Positions 23,640 to 32,718 of a stretch of DNA of 64,000 bases are shown one piece after another. Numbering within the stretch: position 1 is the first letter of the stretch; each line of letters starts with the position of its first letter. Position numbers and translations under genes: made by a program. The DNA is from Lactarius indigo (lineage: Eukaryota; Basidiomycota; Agaricomycetes; Russulales; Russulaceae). The notes under the pieces are model-generated. The model was not told where the DNA came from. It did no database searches and saw only the letters and a list, made by a program, of their open reading frames with translations. Location of the stretch: NCBI GenBank assembly GCA_025766275.1, contig JAFKAC010000073.1, positions 186,001 to 250,000 of the forward strand, given 5' to 3'.

Positions 23640-25190
23640 TCCATACTGAATCTGTCTGCAGCATCGGCCGTGTTTTCGTCCATGGCAGGTCAGTCTCAGG
23701 ATCTTCATTGATGGCGTGGGCGGTGATGGGATACATCTTTTCCAGTGTTTGATCTTCTTAGCGACCAGCTTCACACGATATTCTGGATGATTCCCATGTT
23801 TATTCAGGTGAGAGTAACCCTCGATCGTGCGAACGATTTTTTGCAACATGTGAGTGATTCACTGTCTGTGTGACTACTTAACATATACAGCCTCTTTGGC
23901 AGACCGAGTTGCTAGACGAATTCGCGGATGCCGATAAGGCCTCTGAGCGAGTGGTGCTGGCAGATGCGTCACACTTCGACCAGGACGTAATCGGTTTCCG
24001 AAATGCCAGTTTCACGTGGTCGAATGACCGCGCCGATGGCGTGCTCACGCCATCCCACCGCCGGTTCACCCTCCGCGTGCAAGGCGAACTGTTGTTTAAG
24101 CGTGGTTGCTTTAACTGAACGATTATTGGGCAGACCGGTTCCGGCAAGACGTCGTTGCTGATGGCGCTGCTCGGTGAGACACATTTCGTGCCGATGAGCC
24201 CCGACTCGTGGTGTCATCTACCAAGAGAAGGCGGAGTCAGCTACGCTGCACAGTAGTCATGGGTACAAATGAGACTATCAGGGTGAGGATGGCGAATGTA
24301 GTACTCACGCTTGGACTTTTTAGTTCTGAGCGAAGAGCAGGATAACATCTTGTTTGGGGCCCCATACAACGAAGAGAGATACAACAAAGGTAATTCGTTC
24401 TGACAGTATTCACATCTGAGTCGCTGATGCCGCAATTCATTTCAAGTCATATACCAATGTGGTTTGCAACGTGATCTCAGCTTGGTCGATGCAGGGGACA
24501 AGACCGAAGTCAGAGAGAAGGGTTTGACCTTGAGGTATCATAAAGAGTAGACTCTTACATGACAGTCCTTGCTGATTCCATCCGTTCGTCTTGTAGCAGT
24601 GGTCAGAAGGCTCGAGTTACCCTCGCTCGCGCTGTCTACTCTTCATCTCAGATCCTCATCCTCGATGACGTAAGTGCTTTCCTCCGGTATTCTCCTGCCT
24701 CTAATTATCATCAGTGTCATTCTTGCAAAGGTTCTAGCCACTCTGGATGTACACACTGCACGGTGGATCGTTGAGGAGTGCTTCAAAGGTGACTTGATTC
24801 ACGGAACTGAAGAACCATCTTACTCGTTGTAAGTCACCCCTTCCCACCCGCTCATGCCTATCATCTTTCCCAACACAGGGCAGACGCACAACCTTGCGAT
24901 AGCTACCCCACTCGCAGACTATGTCGTTTCGCTCGGCAAGGATGGTTGGATCGCTAGCCGGGGCTCTGTTTCAGACGCGCTCAAGAAGGACAAGACACTG
25001 GCGAAAGAACACCCCAAGGGCACGTGGGCCATTAAGGACAACGAGAAGATCGACTCGGTGAAGCCCGATGAGATGGTGGCGGACGGGAAATTGATCTTGA
25101 CCGAGGAGATCGCTGAGGGACACATTAGCTGGGACGCAGGTGAGCGCGCCATCCAACGTTTCCGCATTTTGGACGGTGAAACTCAACGTG
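23640..25190 (+). pseudogene. ABCC transporter fragment (end of TMD1 and NBD1)
   Basis: A membrane helix end reading DLLSDQLHTIFWMIPMFIQ is followed by TELLDEFADADKASERVVL and DVIGFRNASFTWSND. NBD1 comes next, with Walker A TIIGQTGSGKTSLLMALLG (about 24,120-24,172), a worn Q-loop, a signature remnant SGQKARVTLARAVYSS and Walker B QILILDD. The tail reads TPLADYVVSLGKDGWI and DKTLAKE. Introns are still visible, so it was copied as genomic DNA. A TGA just before Walker A (around 24,116) and missing residues show it is dead. It resembles basidiomycete Yor1/multidrug-type ABCC proteins. Confidence 0.72.
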
Positions 25191-25229
25191 AGTCATCATC
25201 AGTCAAGGCTCTTTCTGGCACTTATACCT

Positions 25230-25676
25230 GGACAGCCGGTCAGGGACGGCTTTGAGGGAATTATGGCCAACGAGTTCCACACGCTTAATGCCAGTGGGGC
25301 ATGCTCAAACGTCGTACCGAGCGGTATTGGATACGAGAACGTGTCGCTGACGAACCAAGTGCGGGGCTGTTGGCTCTATCCCCGGCCAAAGCACCGTGGA
25401 TGGCAATCGTTTCATCACATTATCGTACAACTATTCCTATAGCCAGATCTGGCGGGTAAGTGATGTGGCGCTTAGAAAACCAGTCCGTAATGGCTGACAT
25501 TGCATTAGAACTATGGCATTGTCATCGCTTTTGGCATTGCATTTGTTGCAGCACTTCTCTTTTTCACCAAGTACAACACGCGCTTGTCTGGCGAGATGAA
25601 CGTCACACTCTTTAAGCGAGGGACGAAAGCTCCAGTCGCGCGCGGCGCCCAAGAGAAAGCTGGGACGGTTCATTAG
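25230..25676 (+). pseudogene. ABCG/PDR transporter fragment (C-terminal loop and last helix)
   Basis: Encodes FEGIMANEFHTLNASGACSN, VPSGIGYENVSLTNQV and, after an intron near 25,455-25,508, NYGIVIAFGIAFVAALLFFT and a charged C-terminus ending at a TAG (25,674-25,676). This is the extracellular loop before the last helices of PDR exporters, downstream of the part seen at 22,700. The ABCC piece therefore interrupts a PDR gene. Confidence 0.68.
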
Positions 25677-26109
25677 GAGGAAGGCTTTCCATCCGAAAGT
25701 CCAAGCTGAGTCGCGTGAACGACGTCCTGCCAGTGCGATTCAGATATGTGAGTTGCATGAGCAACTTGGACACTGTGAGGGTACTACTAAGTGCATCAGA
25801 CAGGCGCGGTAATGCTGTGTATAGTGCGCTGAGCAGCCGCGAGACTCGGAATAGCCAAGACACACTGGCACATGCAAGGAGCAGCAATGAATATGGCAGC
25901 ATAGTACTGAGTAACGAGGTCGCACACCCCTTTGCGCCATGTAGTAGTATCGATGTATTTTCTCATTTATTGAGCTCACACCTCTCTCCTCCGAGTTTGT
26001 GAGAACAACTTGAATGTTGAGCACCTTGAGTCAGCCAGCGAGGAATGCGAGTGCGAGTGTGTGCTCCCAGGCCCAGCCCTGGATGACGTGAACCATTTGA
26101 CCAGCCCCA
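25677..26109. other. no gene recognised
   Basis: Sequence between the last ABC fragment and the right subterminal zone. Short ORFs only. One 11-nt word (cctcgctgg context near 26,037 in complement) resembles sequence near 9,157 but is too short to interpret. Confidence 0.4.
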
Positions 26110-26253
26110 AAGTTGCCTGAAGTCATCACAAAAACAAAAGTACTTGACCTCCAAATTAAAGTCCGAAAAAGAGAGAAAAGTCACTTGAAAAAAAGACAAA
26201 GTCCCTAAACCCCAAATTCAAAGTATTTAAGTCACCCAACTCCAAAGCCAAAC
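26110..26253. repeat. right subterminal AAGTC/GACTT repeats
   Basis: Five or more AAAGTC, GAAGTC or TTAAGTC words lie within about 140 bases inside the right TIR, matching the left-end cluster at 8,786-9,000. Confidence 0.6.
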
Positions 26254-26270
26254 ACCTTGCAGTTTTCCTG
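26254..26270 (-). repeat. right TIR of the Plavaka-type element
   Basis: Complement of 8,769-8,785 with one mismatch, followed by the AT duplication. Residues encoded here are wrongly appended to the upstream minus-strand ORF that ends at 26,227. Confidence 0.82.
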
Positions 26271-29067
26271 ATGTGTCTTCCACGGCAACACAGCAGGTCG
26301 GGGCATCCGTTAGGGTTCGTGAAGCCGTGCTAGGGGTGGCAGTGTGGGAACAGGACACGGTGATACGAGAGCCATTCGGTGCCTGTTTGTTTCGGTTTAC
26401 AGGGTCGATTCGGGCCGGTTCGCTGGGGAGTTTCTCTGGCTTCGTACCACTCGTTCTGTGCGGCTGCAGTGTCGCGTTGTTCCTTGGCGATCGTTCCAAG
26501 ATGCTATCCGGTCGTTTTGGCGTTTTTAGGATGTTCCGGGATCGATCTGTGGGCCAGAGCGTACTGGTATCGGCTGCCCGTGATCGTTGGGTCTTTAGGT
26601 GATCGATTTTCGGCCGGTGTTCGCTTTCCGGGATTCTCCCATCGCTGGTTATCTTCCCTTTGTTCCTGGCTAATCTGGCGCCTCTAGACGTCGCCATTTC
26701 GAGCAAGGAAGTTGTCCTTCCTTTGGCAGTATCGTTTCCGGGTTCTAGTATGCCTTGGCTGCCGAGTATTTGGCTTTCTGACGACGCATGTGGTCCCTTT
26801 GTCTGCCGAGGGGGTCCGTGGTAATTGTCGTTCGTCCTGGCTGTATGGGTCGGTGTTATTTGCTTTGGAGCATCCATTCCTATCGTGCTGCGGTACTCAG
26901 GACTTCGTGGTGCCGTCCAGCAGTCGTCCTGGTTTTGTCTCGAGTCATTTTCCGCGTTTTCGGGTACCGGCGGGTTGCTTGGTGCGGCCATTATCGCTAC
27001 TGGTTCGATTTCTTCCATCGTCGTCGTTTCTGATACCGTCGTTCGTCCAGTCGCTTCAGTGTCCCGCCGGTATTCAACTATGTCCCAGGATGTTGTTTTG
27101 GCTGCCCTGCGTCGTTGGCGTCGCCGTTCTCTGTGCTGCACTTTTCGAACTTTCTGCCGTTTGTCCAAGTCTTCTCTATACTGTTGGAGATCGCGCAGAG
27201 GTCTCAACTTTTTGCCATCAGTTGTGCTTGTACCTTCGGCCGGCTGTTCCTGACTAGGAGTGGCAGTGGGCGCTGTTTAGCAGGGTGGTGAGGCGTCGTT
27301 TTGGGTTGAAGTCTGTTCTTGGAGCGGTGAAATGCTCCCCAAGTCGTCGGCTGGACGTGCACCTTCATTGTTGTTCTGAACTAGGTCTATGGCTTCTTCT
27401 TTCGTGACACTGTTGTTGGTAGGTTGTACGGCCGCTTCATCCCATGTAGAATCATCGAAATCGTCATTGGACGGGTCATTGGTTAGTTCCTCTGATAGGT
27501 CGTTGAGAAGTCCATTCGATTCTTCTTTTGTGAGGTTCCTGATTAGCTGGATCCAGTAATCCACCGTTTCTGGATTTGCATTGTCTTCCGGTTCGTTTGC
27601 CCAGCAATCATCTTTCCCAGGTTCTGGTAGTCGTTGTTGCTTATCAGTTTCCCTAGGATGGAGACTTTCTTCTGTTATGATGGAGGTATCCTTTATTTTG
27701 TCACCCTTCTGCTTAGAAGGTTTATTGCCCTCTTCTGTCGAGGTGCCCCCTGCGTCGTTGCAGCTCTCCTCTTCCATCAGGTTAAGAAGGTACTCGCATT
27801 CTACCTCATTTTCTAGCAATTCAGCAAACACCTGCTGCTGTTCGCTTTGGGGAAGGACTGTAAACTCGGGGTTTCTTTGCAGTACTTCTAGGAGTTCTCG
27901 ACTCTGCTCAATCGATGCGTCCCCACATGCTTGACCTATGCATGGGTTTCGATTTTTCTGATCACGGTTTTCAGTAGCGGCATCGTTTTCTTCCCGATTG
28001 TCGTCCTCCTCGAGTTGAGTCGGCAGGTCGTCTTTGTTCGAGTCACACGAATCCTTGTCGTCGTCCATTAGTTCAGCTAGTAACTATCGCTGTTCGTTTC
28101 GAGGGAGGGCGGCAAATTCAGGGTTGCTTCTTAACGTTTGTAGAAGTATCCTACTTCTTGCTGCGAATTTCCGTGCGTCTCCCTTAAAAGGGCTTCGACT
28201 TATTGGATCTTCGTCGACTTTTCGGGTTCTTTGATTCCCTCCCGTGTCCATTCTGGGTACTCGGGGACTGAGCTCTGGGTCAGGACTTCTTCTCCATCGA
28301 GGTCGTCCGCTTCTACTTCTTTCGGGTTCGTTTCTGCTTCTGGTCATCTCGTGTCTGTTTCCTCTGTCAACGGGACTAGTGCGATGACCGGTCGTCTTTT
28401 TATAGGACACGGTAGTCCATTCTGGGCTTCCAGGTGAGTTCTTTCTGTTGCCTGGTTCGATCATCGGGGTCTGGGGTGCGCAGACTGCCGTGGTCCGTCT
28501 GCTGTTTGTTTGTTCGGATTCTAGGGTCCTTTCCAGTGCAAAGGCGTCTCTCCCAATGGGAGCTTCGTCTTCCATCGCACTGGGTCGTTGTGTGGGTGCA
28601 AGGTGTCTTCTGGTCACCCATTCAGGTTCATCGGATGCTACAGTCATGCCATAGGGTGCGTCCTCTGTTCTCAAGGTTTCTTCTGACACGAATGCGTCTC
28701 CCCTGGGAGGGGCTTCGACTTCTATCGTGCCCGATCGTCGTTCAAGGTGTCGTTTGATCACCCATTCTGGTACATCGTCTTCAGTTGTCGTGCTGTGTGA
28801 TTTTACTTCTGGTCGACAGGGTTCTTCTTCCACTGCGGCTACACCGCTCAGATCGATGCTGAGGGAGTAGGATATCTCGGGATGGGGCATCATGCCCTTC
28901 TCTGGTTCTTCTGGTACTGGAATTGTACCAGCAGGGTCGGGTTTCGGAGTGGGGGGTGTGACTGTTATTCCTCCTCGTTGTAGCTGGCGTCGTGCCGCTT
29001 GGCGTGCTTTGTAGGCGTTCCACTTCTCTTCTGAGGTCATCTCCTGCGTCTGGTGCATCGATGGCAT
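26271..29067 (-). pseudogene. LTR-element ORF, 5' half (charged, repeat-containing)
   Basis: One minus-strand frame runs from the ATG at 29,067, broken by TAG at 28,086-28,084 and TAA at 27,279-27,277, and continues past the Plavaka insertion at 8,766. The protein is very hydrophilic. An internal repeat is visible: LLQTLRSNPEFAALPRNEQ near 28,110 and LLEVLQRNPEFTVLPQSEQ near 27,850. Comparing them suggests the first stop replaced a Gln codon (CAG to TAG). An acidic middle (28,068-27,300) is followed by a basic stretch (27,207-27,100). There is no CCHC knuckle, protease or other retroelement domain. It may be a gag substitute or the N-terminal part of a captured cyclin-like gene. Confidence 0.65.
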
Positions 29068-29227
29068 GCTGGAGTTTCTTTGGGGTTCTGTCGGGTGCTC
29101 CTGGGCGTAGTGAGCAGTTCTGGGTGTACGTCGGTGGTACTAGTGCACTGGTAAGTGTCACTATCAATGGTTTTTCTTCTGGGGTCCCGGCCGGTGTGTT
29201 GGCTAGGTTCTGATGAGCTTTGGCCTA

Positions 29228-29960
29228 TGTCACGCCTCTGCGGGGGCGTGTGTTGTTCTGTAACAGATCCTGCCTGAGGCAAAGGATTCTGAGTTGGATC
29301 CCCACTGGGTGGAAGGACTCCCAAGGTCTTCTGTAACAGCCCCTGTACTAAGGTAGCTGAGTCTACGACAATCCCCCTATGCTAAGGTGGGAAAGGTCCA
29401 TCTGTAACAGCCCCTTGTGCTGAGGTGACTGAGTCTGTGGTGATGGACGAGCTCGGCGGCCTAAGTCCAAAGGTCACATGTCACTGGGCTGACCAGTAAG
29501 ACAGGAAGAGGATGAGAGCGAAGTCAAGGGGAAGCCTGCACAGAGGCTGAGAGGGGAGTGACCCAAAGGGGGCAAGGGTCAAGGGTCTGAGGTTCTGGGT
29601 CAAGGGCCTGAGTGCTGAAGGAACTGAGGCACTCAAGGAGTCAATGGGAGATACAACGCAGATAATTGATTAAGCCAAAGCTAAGGAGCTAAGGCGCACT
29701 ACAGGGTTCCTTATATAGTACAGGATTGCGCCTGAGTGCATAGTGCTACTGGTTGCTATAGATAGAATAATGTGCTGGCAAGATGGTGTCAACATCGTGC
29801 AAGATGGTGTCATGCCAGCAAGGCAGGGGAAGGATGAACAAGAATAGCACAGAAGGTGCTAGAACAATCAGATAAGGGAAAGCATAGAAAGGTAACTACC
29901 AAGAAAGGGGATGGATCAGATAAGGACAGAAAAGGAAAGATAGCAGGGGAGTTCATGACA
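29228..29960 (-). repeat. 5' LTR of the cyclin-carrying LTR element
   Basis: Near-identical partner of 6,422-7,154. The single visible difference implies a recent insertion, or recent conversion. CTCTG follows at 29,961-29,965. Confidence 0.88.
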
Positions 29961-30144
29961 CTCTGTCTGCAAGAAACATGGCTAAAAGTATTCTTTTTAT
30001 TTTGCTTACTTTTAGATAACTAATCATTGCCTTGCAGATCCTAAAGCTCACTGGACACCTTTCAAAGATGGGCCAAGGATGCGCTATGGTGTTCATCCTC
30101 AAACTAAGGAGCCACAGTCTTTTTACTTTCCTGATGACCACCCC
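29961..30144 (+). pseudogene. DDE transposase, core part 2
   Basis: Continues the frame after the CTCTG duplication: SARNMAK, an intron (about 29,988-30,037), then AHWTPFKDGPRMRYGVHPQT and FYFPDD. It is cut at ACCCC (30,140-30,144) by the Gypsy element. Confidence 0.8.
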
Positions 30145-30641
30145 TGTTACGTTTCGGCTCGTGATCTGCTACCCTTACTGCACCGGTTGCAACTACGGCG
30201 GTAAGGTATATTAGTTGCGGACTTATCTACGGTGATACGGTAGTGCGATAGGAGATACGGTACGATTGCTGACTGATGACCGACGCCACTAATACTGGTA
30301 GTAGTGGTACTAGGATTGAGTACTTTACGTGATACGTTGGACGCTACTTTACGGTGACTCATAGCAGCGCTTCAAAGCCTGCTCGACTTGTATTTATAGT
30401 GTCTAAGTGAAGACCAAGATATGCCATCTTGGTCTTCTTGAATCGTCACTTCTTTTCTGCCTCTTTATCTCTTCGCCCGAACTCCGTCGACTTCGCCACT
30501 GAAGTCATAGCCTTGGGTGTGCCTCTGAGCATTCATCCGTGAATACAACTTGGACCTTCGTGTCTTCAAGGAGAGAACTATTGCTAAGTTGTTACCGCCT
30601 ACATCGAGCTCAAGTCGAGCTAACATCGTGACGGCGTTACA
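30145..30641 (+). repeat. 5' LTR of the Gypsy element
   Basis: 497 bp, TGTTACG...GTTACA, with TATA-like tatttata at 30,391-30,398 and a perfect 11-bp-arm hairpin at 30,410-30,436. Confidence 0.92.
30391..30436 (+). promoter_or_regulatory. TATA box, hairpin and probable transcription start in the LTR
   Basis: A TATA-like word at 30,391 lies 35 nt before atcttggtctt at 30,426. That 11-mer is the complement of aagaccaagat at 30,410-30,420 (hairpin, 5-nt loop) and of the site at 30,644-30,654 beside the LTR. If transcription starts at about 30,426, the RNA's first bases could prime reverse transcription, as known for Tf1/sushi elements. Confidence 0.6.
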
Positions 30642-30643
30642 TT

Positions 30644-30654
30644 AAGACCAAGAT
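30644..30654 (+). promoter_or_regulatory. candidate self-priming primer-binding site
   Basis: The 11-mer aagaccaagat begins two bases after the 5' LTR. It is perfectly complementary to LTR bases 30,426-30,436, the predicted RNA 5' end. Both spacing and length match the known Tf1 arrangement. Confidence 0.62.
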
Positions 30655-30660
30655 ACCATC

Positions 30661-31164
30661 GTGGCCGTAACAACCAGAGACCAGTGGACGAGTTTCCGTC
30701 CGTACTCAATCCCAAGGAGGGGAGAACGAAACGTCCCTACACGCTTTTTACAAGCTGCCAGTTGGAGGGAAAGACAAGAAGAAACCGGATACTTCGTAGA
30801 GTTTAACGGACCCTCAAGGTTCCGTCCAGTTGAGTTCAACTTCGACCACTTGTGTTGGGTAGAGGTTACGTGGAACCCCATAGACTCCCAGTGGGACGCC
30901 ATACGACCAGCTGGACCCAGATATCATTGCGACATCGACGCACGAGAACTCAATAGCCGAGCAGACTGGGGACCCATCGACGGGCAAGTACGAGAACACT
31001 CCACAGGAGAAGTGGTATCAGAAGAAGAAGAAAGTCAAAGCCAGGAAGAAAGCGAAGGCCGAGAACCAAACCAAACCGAAACGAGTGGAGGAGCTATACA
31101 AGACCTCCTCGTAGAACGAGCTGAGTCCGCACATATCACTGAACCAGAGCCAATTCATATTTGA
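30661..31164 (+). CDS. pre-gag ORF of the Gypsy element
   Basis: An ORF of 167 codons with no recognised domain: a Trp/Arg-rich first half and an acidic Glu/Ser/Gln tail. It lies in the same frame as gag, separated only by its TGA (31,162-31,164) and 12 bases. It may be an extra small protein expressed from the same RNA, or an N-terminal part of gag reached by readthrough. Function unknown. Confidence 0.6.
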   Translation: MAVTTRDQWTSFRPYSIPRRGERNVPTRFLQAASWRERQEETGYFVEFNGPSRFRPVEFNFDHLCWVEVTWNPIDSQWDAIRPAGPRYHCDIDARELNSRADWGPIDGQVREHSTGEVVSEEEESQSQEESEGREPNQTETSGGAIQDLLVERAESAHITEPEPIHI

Positions 31165-31176
31165 TCCCCAGCCATC

Positions 31177-32718
31177 ATGGCTACGATAACGCGTGCAATG
31201 GAAGAAGTTGCACTGGAAGAAGCACGAATGATACAAGAAGACGCGAGGGACAATCTCATGCCTATCAACCCAGAAACGGGAGTACGAATGACCGCAGACG
31301 ACGCGGCCATCTTTCGAGCAATAGGGTCGGACAGGGGAGACCCTCCATCGGAGCGACGACCAGTAATGGAACTACCTCCAGGAGTGGGGGGCCCAGGAGA
31401 CGACCCACCACCACCACCTGGAGGAGGGATTCCCTTCGACCTGCGAAGAACCGAACCACCAAGAGGACCGCCCCACGACCCGCCCGGTGGAGGAGGCGGA
31501 GGCGGCGGCGATGGAGGAAGGGGCATAGGGGATAGAGGACATCCCAGCGAGAAATTAACCGGCGAGCCACCTTCCATTTTCGATGGAGACAGACTCAAAG
31601 TCGACCAATTCCTCACGCAGTGGCATGTTTATTGGGGGATGAATCTGGACGCTCCCATCATGCGCAACGATTACAGAAGATGCCTCCTGTTCCTTTCATA
31701 CATCAAAGGCGGAGCAGTCAGCGAATGGGTGCTATCCTTCCTGAACTGGCTCAATCGACAGATACAACGGGGAATCAGCCCTTACACTCGAAGTCTATGG
31801 GACGCCATAGCCAACGGCTTCAGCCAGTGGTTCGAAAACACGCTGGAAAGAGAGCAAGTGCAAGCCATATTACAAAAGGGCTTCAAAATGATAGGAGAGG
31901 ATGTTGATAAGTATGTCAACGACTTCGAACAACTGGCACGGAAAGCTCATTATCACCTCAACGAACCACAAACCATCGACCTATTTACGTCGAGTTTGCC
32001 CAAGGAACTGTTCAAAAACGCGTTCCAATTCGATGAGCCAGTAACGTTCGATGACTGGAAAAGGGCTGTCCTCAAACGACAGAAAAACTATATTCACCTC
32101 AAAGCAAGGCTCAACGAATACAAGAATACAACGACTCAGCCAAAGAAGCAGACCGGCAACGCAGGATGGGCACTGCCGCAGAACCTGCCGCAAACCAATC
32201 CATGGGCAATGGACACCTCGGCCGACCGTGCCAAAGTACGACTGGCCGGATCTGAAGACATCGACTTCAACAAACTACCCCATCACGACTGGACGACACC
32301 ACCCTTCCCACCTCGAGGAGGCCCGGGAGCCAGAGGACAGGGGAGGGGCGGATCTAGAAGGGACCTAAGGAATGTCCTTTGTTATAACTGTGACGCTCCA
32401 GGACATCTCTCACGAAATTGCCCGTACCCCCGACGACAGAGACAGTGGCAGAACGCCCCATCTAGCAGCAGGATGACGGAAACCACCTGGCCATCGCAAT
32501 GGCCGGGATCACCGGGCCCCGCATCCCAGTACGAACCATCACTGCCGGGATACGCAACACCAGCACCCAGTGCGACGCCCGCGCCGCAAATCAAAACGAT
32601 CAAGACAGCAGGAGAACAGGCGAAGGAATGGCTAACGCAAGTAGCCAATAGCACGGATGAGGTAAAAGACCTCATACTTCAAGATCTGTGGGGAAAAGAG
32701 GGTTTTCAGGGCGCCTGA
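31177..32718 (+). CDS. gag: Gag capsid/nucleocapsid protein of the Gypsy element
   Basis: The protein has 513 residues. A Pro/Gly-rich N-terminal region (residues 55-125) precedes the retrotransposon Gag domain (KVDQFLTQWHVYW, FLSYIKGGAVSEWV, FEQLARKAHYHL, FTSSLPKELFKN). Near residue 406 comes one CCHC zinc knuckle, CYNCDAPGHLSRNC. It forms the virus-like particle and binds RNA. It overlaps pol by 31 bases in the -1 frame, with a GGGTTTT heptamer 9 bases before its stop codon. The start is the first ATG of the frame after the pre-gag stop. Confidence 0.9.
   Translation: MATITRAMEEVALEEARMIQEDARDNLMPINPETGVRMTADDAAIFRAIGSDRGDPPSERRPVMELPPGVGGPGDDPPPPPGGGIPFDLRRTEPPRGPPHDPPGGGGGGGGDGGRGIGDRGHPSEKLTGEPPSIFDGDRLKVDQFLTQWHVYWGMNLDAPIMRNDYRRCLLFLSYIKGGAVSEWVLSFLNWLNRQIQRGISPYTRSLWDAIANGFSQWFENTLEREQVQAILQKGFKMIGEDVDKYVNDFEQLARKAHYHLNEPQTIDLFTSSLPKELFKNAFQFDEPVTFDDWKRAVLKRQKNYIHLKARLNEYKNTTTQPKKQTGNAGWALPQNLPQTNPWAMDTSADRAKVRLAGSEDIDFNKLPHHDWTTPPFPPRGGPGARGQGRGGSRRDLRNVLCYNCDAPGHLSRNCPYPRRQRQWQNAPSSSRMTETTWPSQWPGSPGPASQYEPSLPGYATPAPSATPAPQIKTIKTAGEQAKEWLTQVANSTDEVKDLILQDLWGKEGFQGA

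Larger units (their letters stand above)
8769..26270 (+). mobile_element. 17.5-kb Plavaka-type TIR transposon carrying host gene fragments
   Basis: The ends are 17-bp inverted repeats starting CAGGAAAACT with one mismatch. AT is duplicated at 8,767-8,768 and 26,271-26,272. Both subterminal zones are packed with AAGTC/GACTT words (8,780-9,000 and 26,110-26,240), as in CACTA-like elements. Deleting the element with one AT fuses two minus-strand frames without a shift, which confirms the ends. The interior has a Plavaka-type transposase gene (15,560-20,128 plus), a divergent accessory gene (12,841-15,363 minus), a CCH1 channel fragment (left) and a mosaic of ABC transporter fragments (right). 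A 17-nt inverted match (11,922-11,938 and 21,402-21,418) may mark an older, smaller core element. Confidence 0.8.
6422..29960 (-). mobile_element. LTR element with cyclin-box ORF (interrupted by a 17.5-kb transposon)
   Basis: Two 733-bp LTRs (6,422-7,154 and 29,228-29,960), differing at one position by eye, flank the interval. A 5-bp duplication CTCTG lies outside (6,417-6,421; 29,961-29,965). Read on the minus strand, a purine tract ending GGGGGTAA lies immediately before the 3' LTR, so the element points left. Inside, 8,769-26,270 is a later insertion. Without it the element is about 6.03 kb, and its ~4.57-kb interior is almost entirely one long reading frame with a cyclin box and no recognisable protease, reverse transcriptase, RNase H or integrase. 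It looks like a non-autonomous, gene-carrying LTR element that must be mobilised in trans. A primer-binding site next to the 5' LTR was not recognised. Confidence 0.82.

Noticed and set aside
26227..27207. A separate 326-residue minus-strand gene
   Set aside because: It is in the same frame as the upstream ORFs, and its C-terminus (from 26,270 down) is the TIR of the Plavaka-type element.
6422..29960. A truly 23.5-kb LTR retrotransposon carrying host genes in its interior
   Set aside because: The host fragments and Plavaka genes are bounded by their own TIRs and AT duplication, and removing them restores the ORF, so they are a later DNA-transposon insertion.
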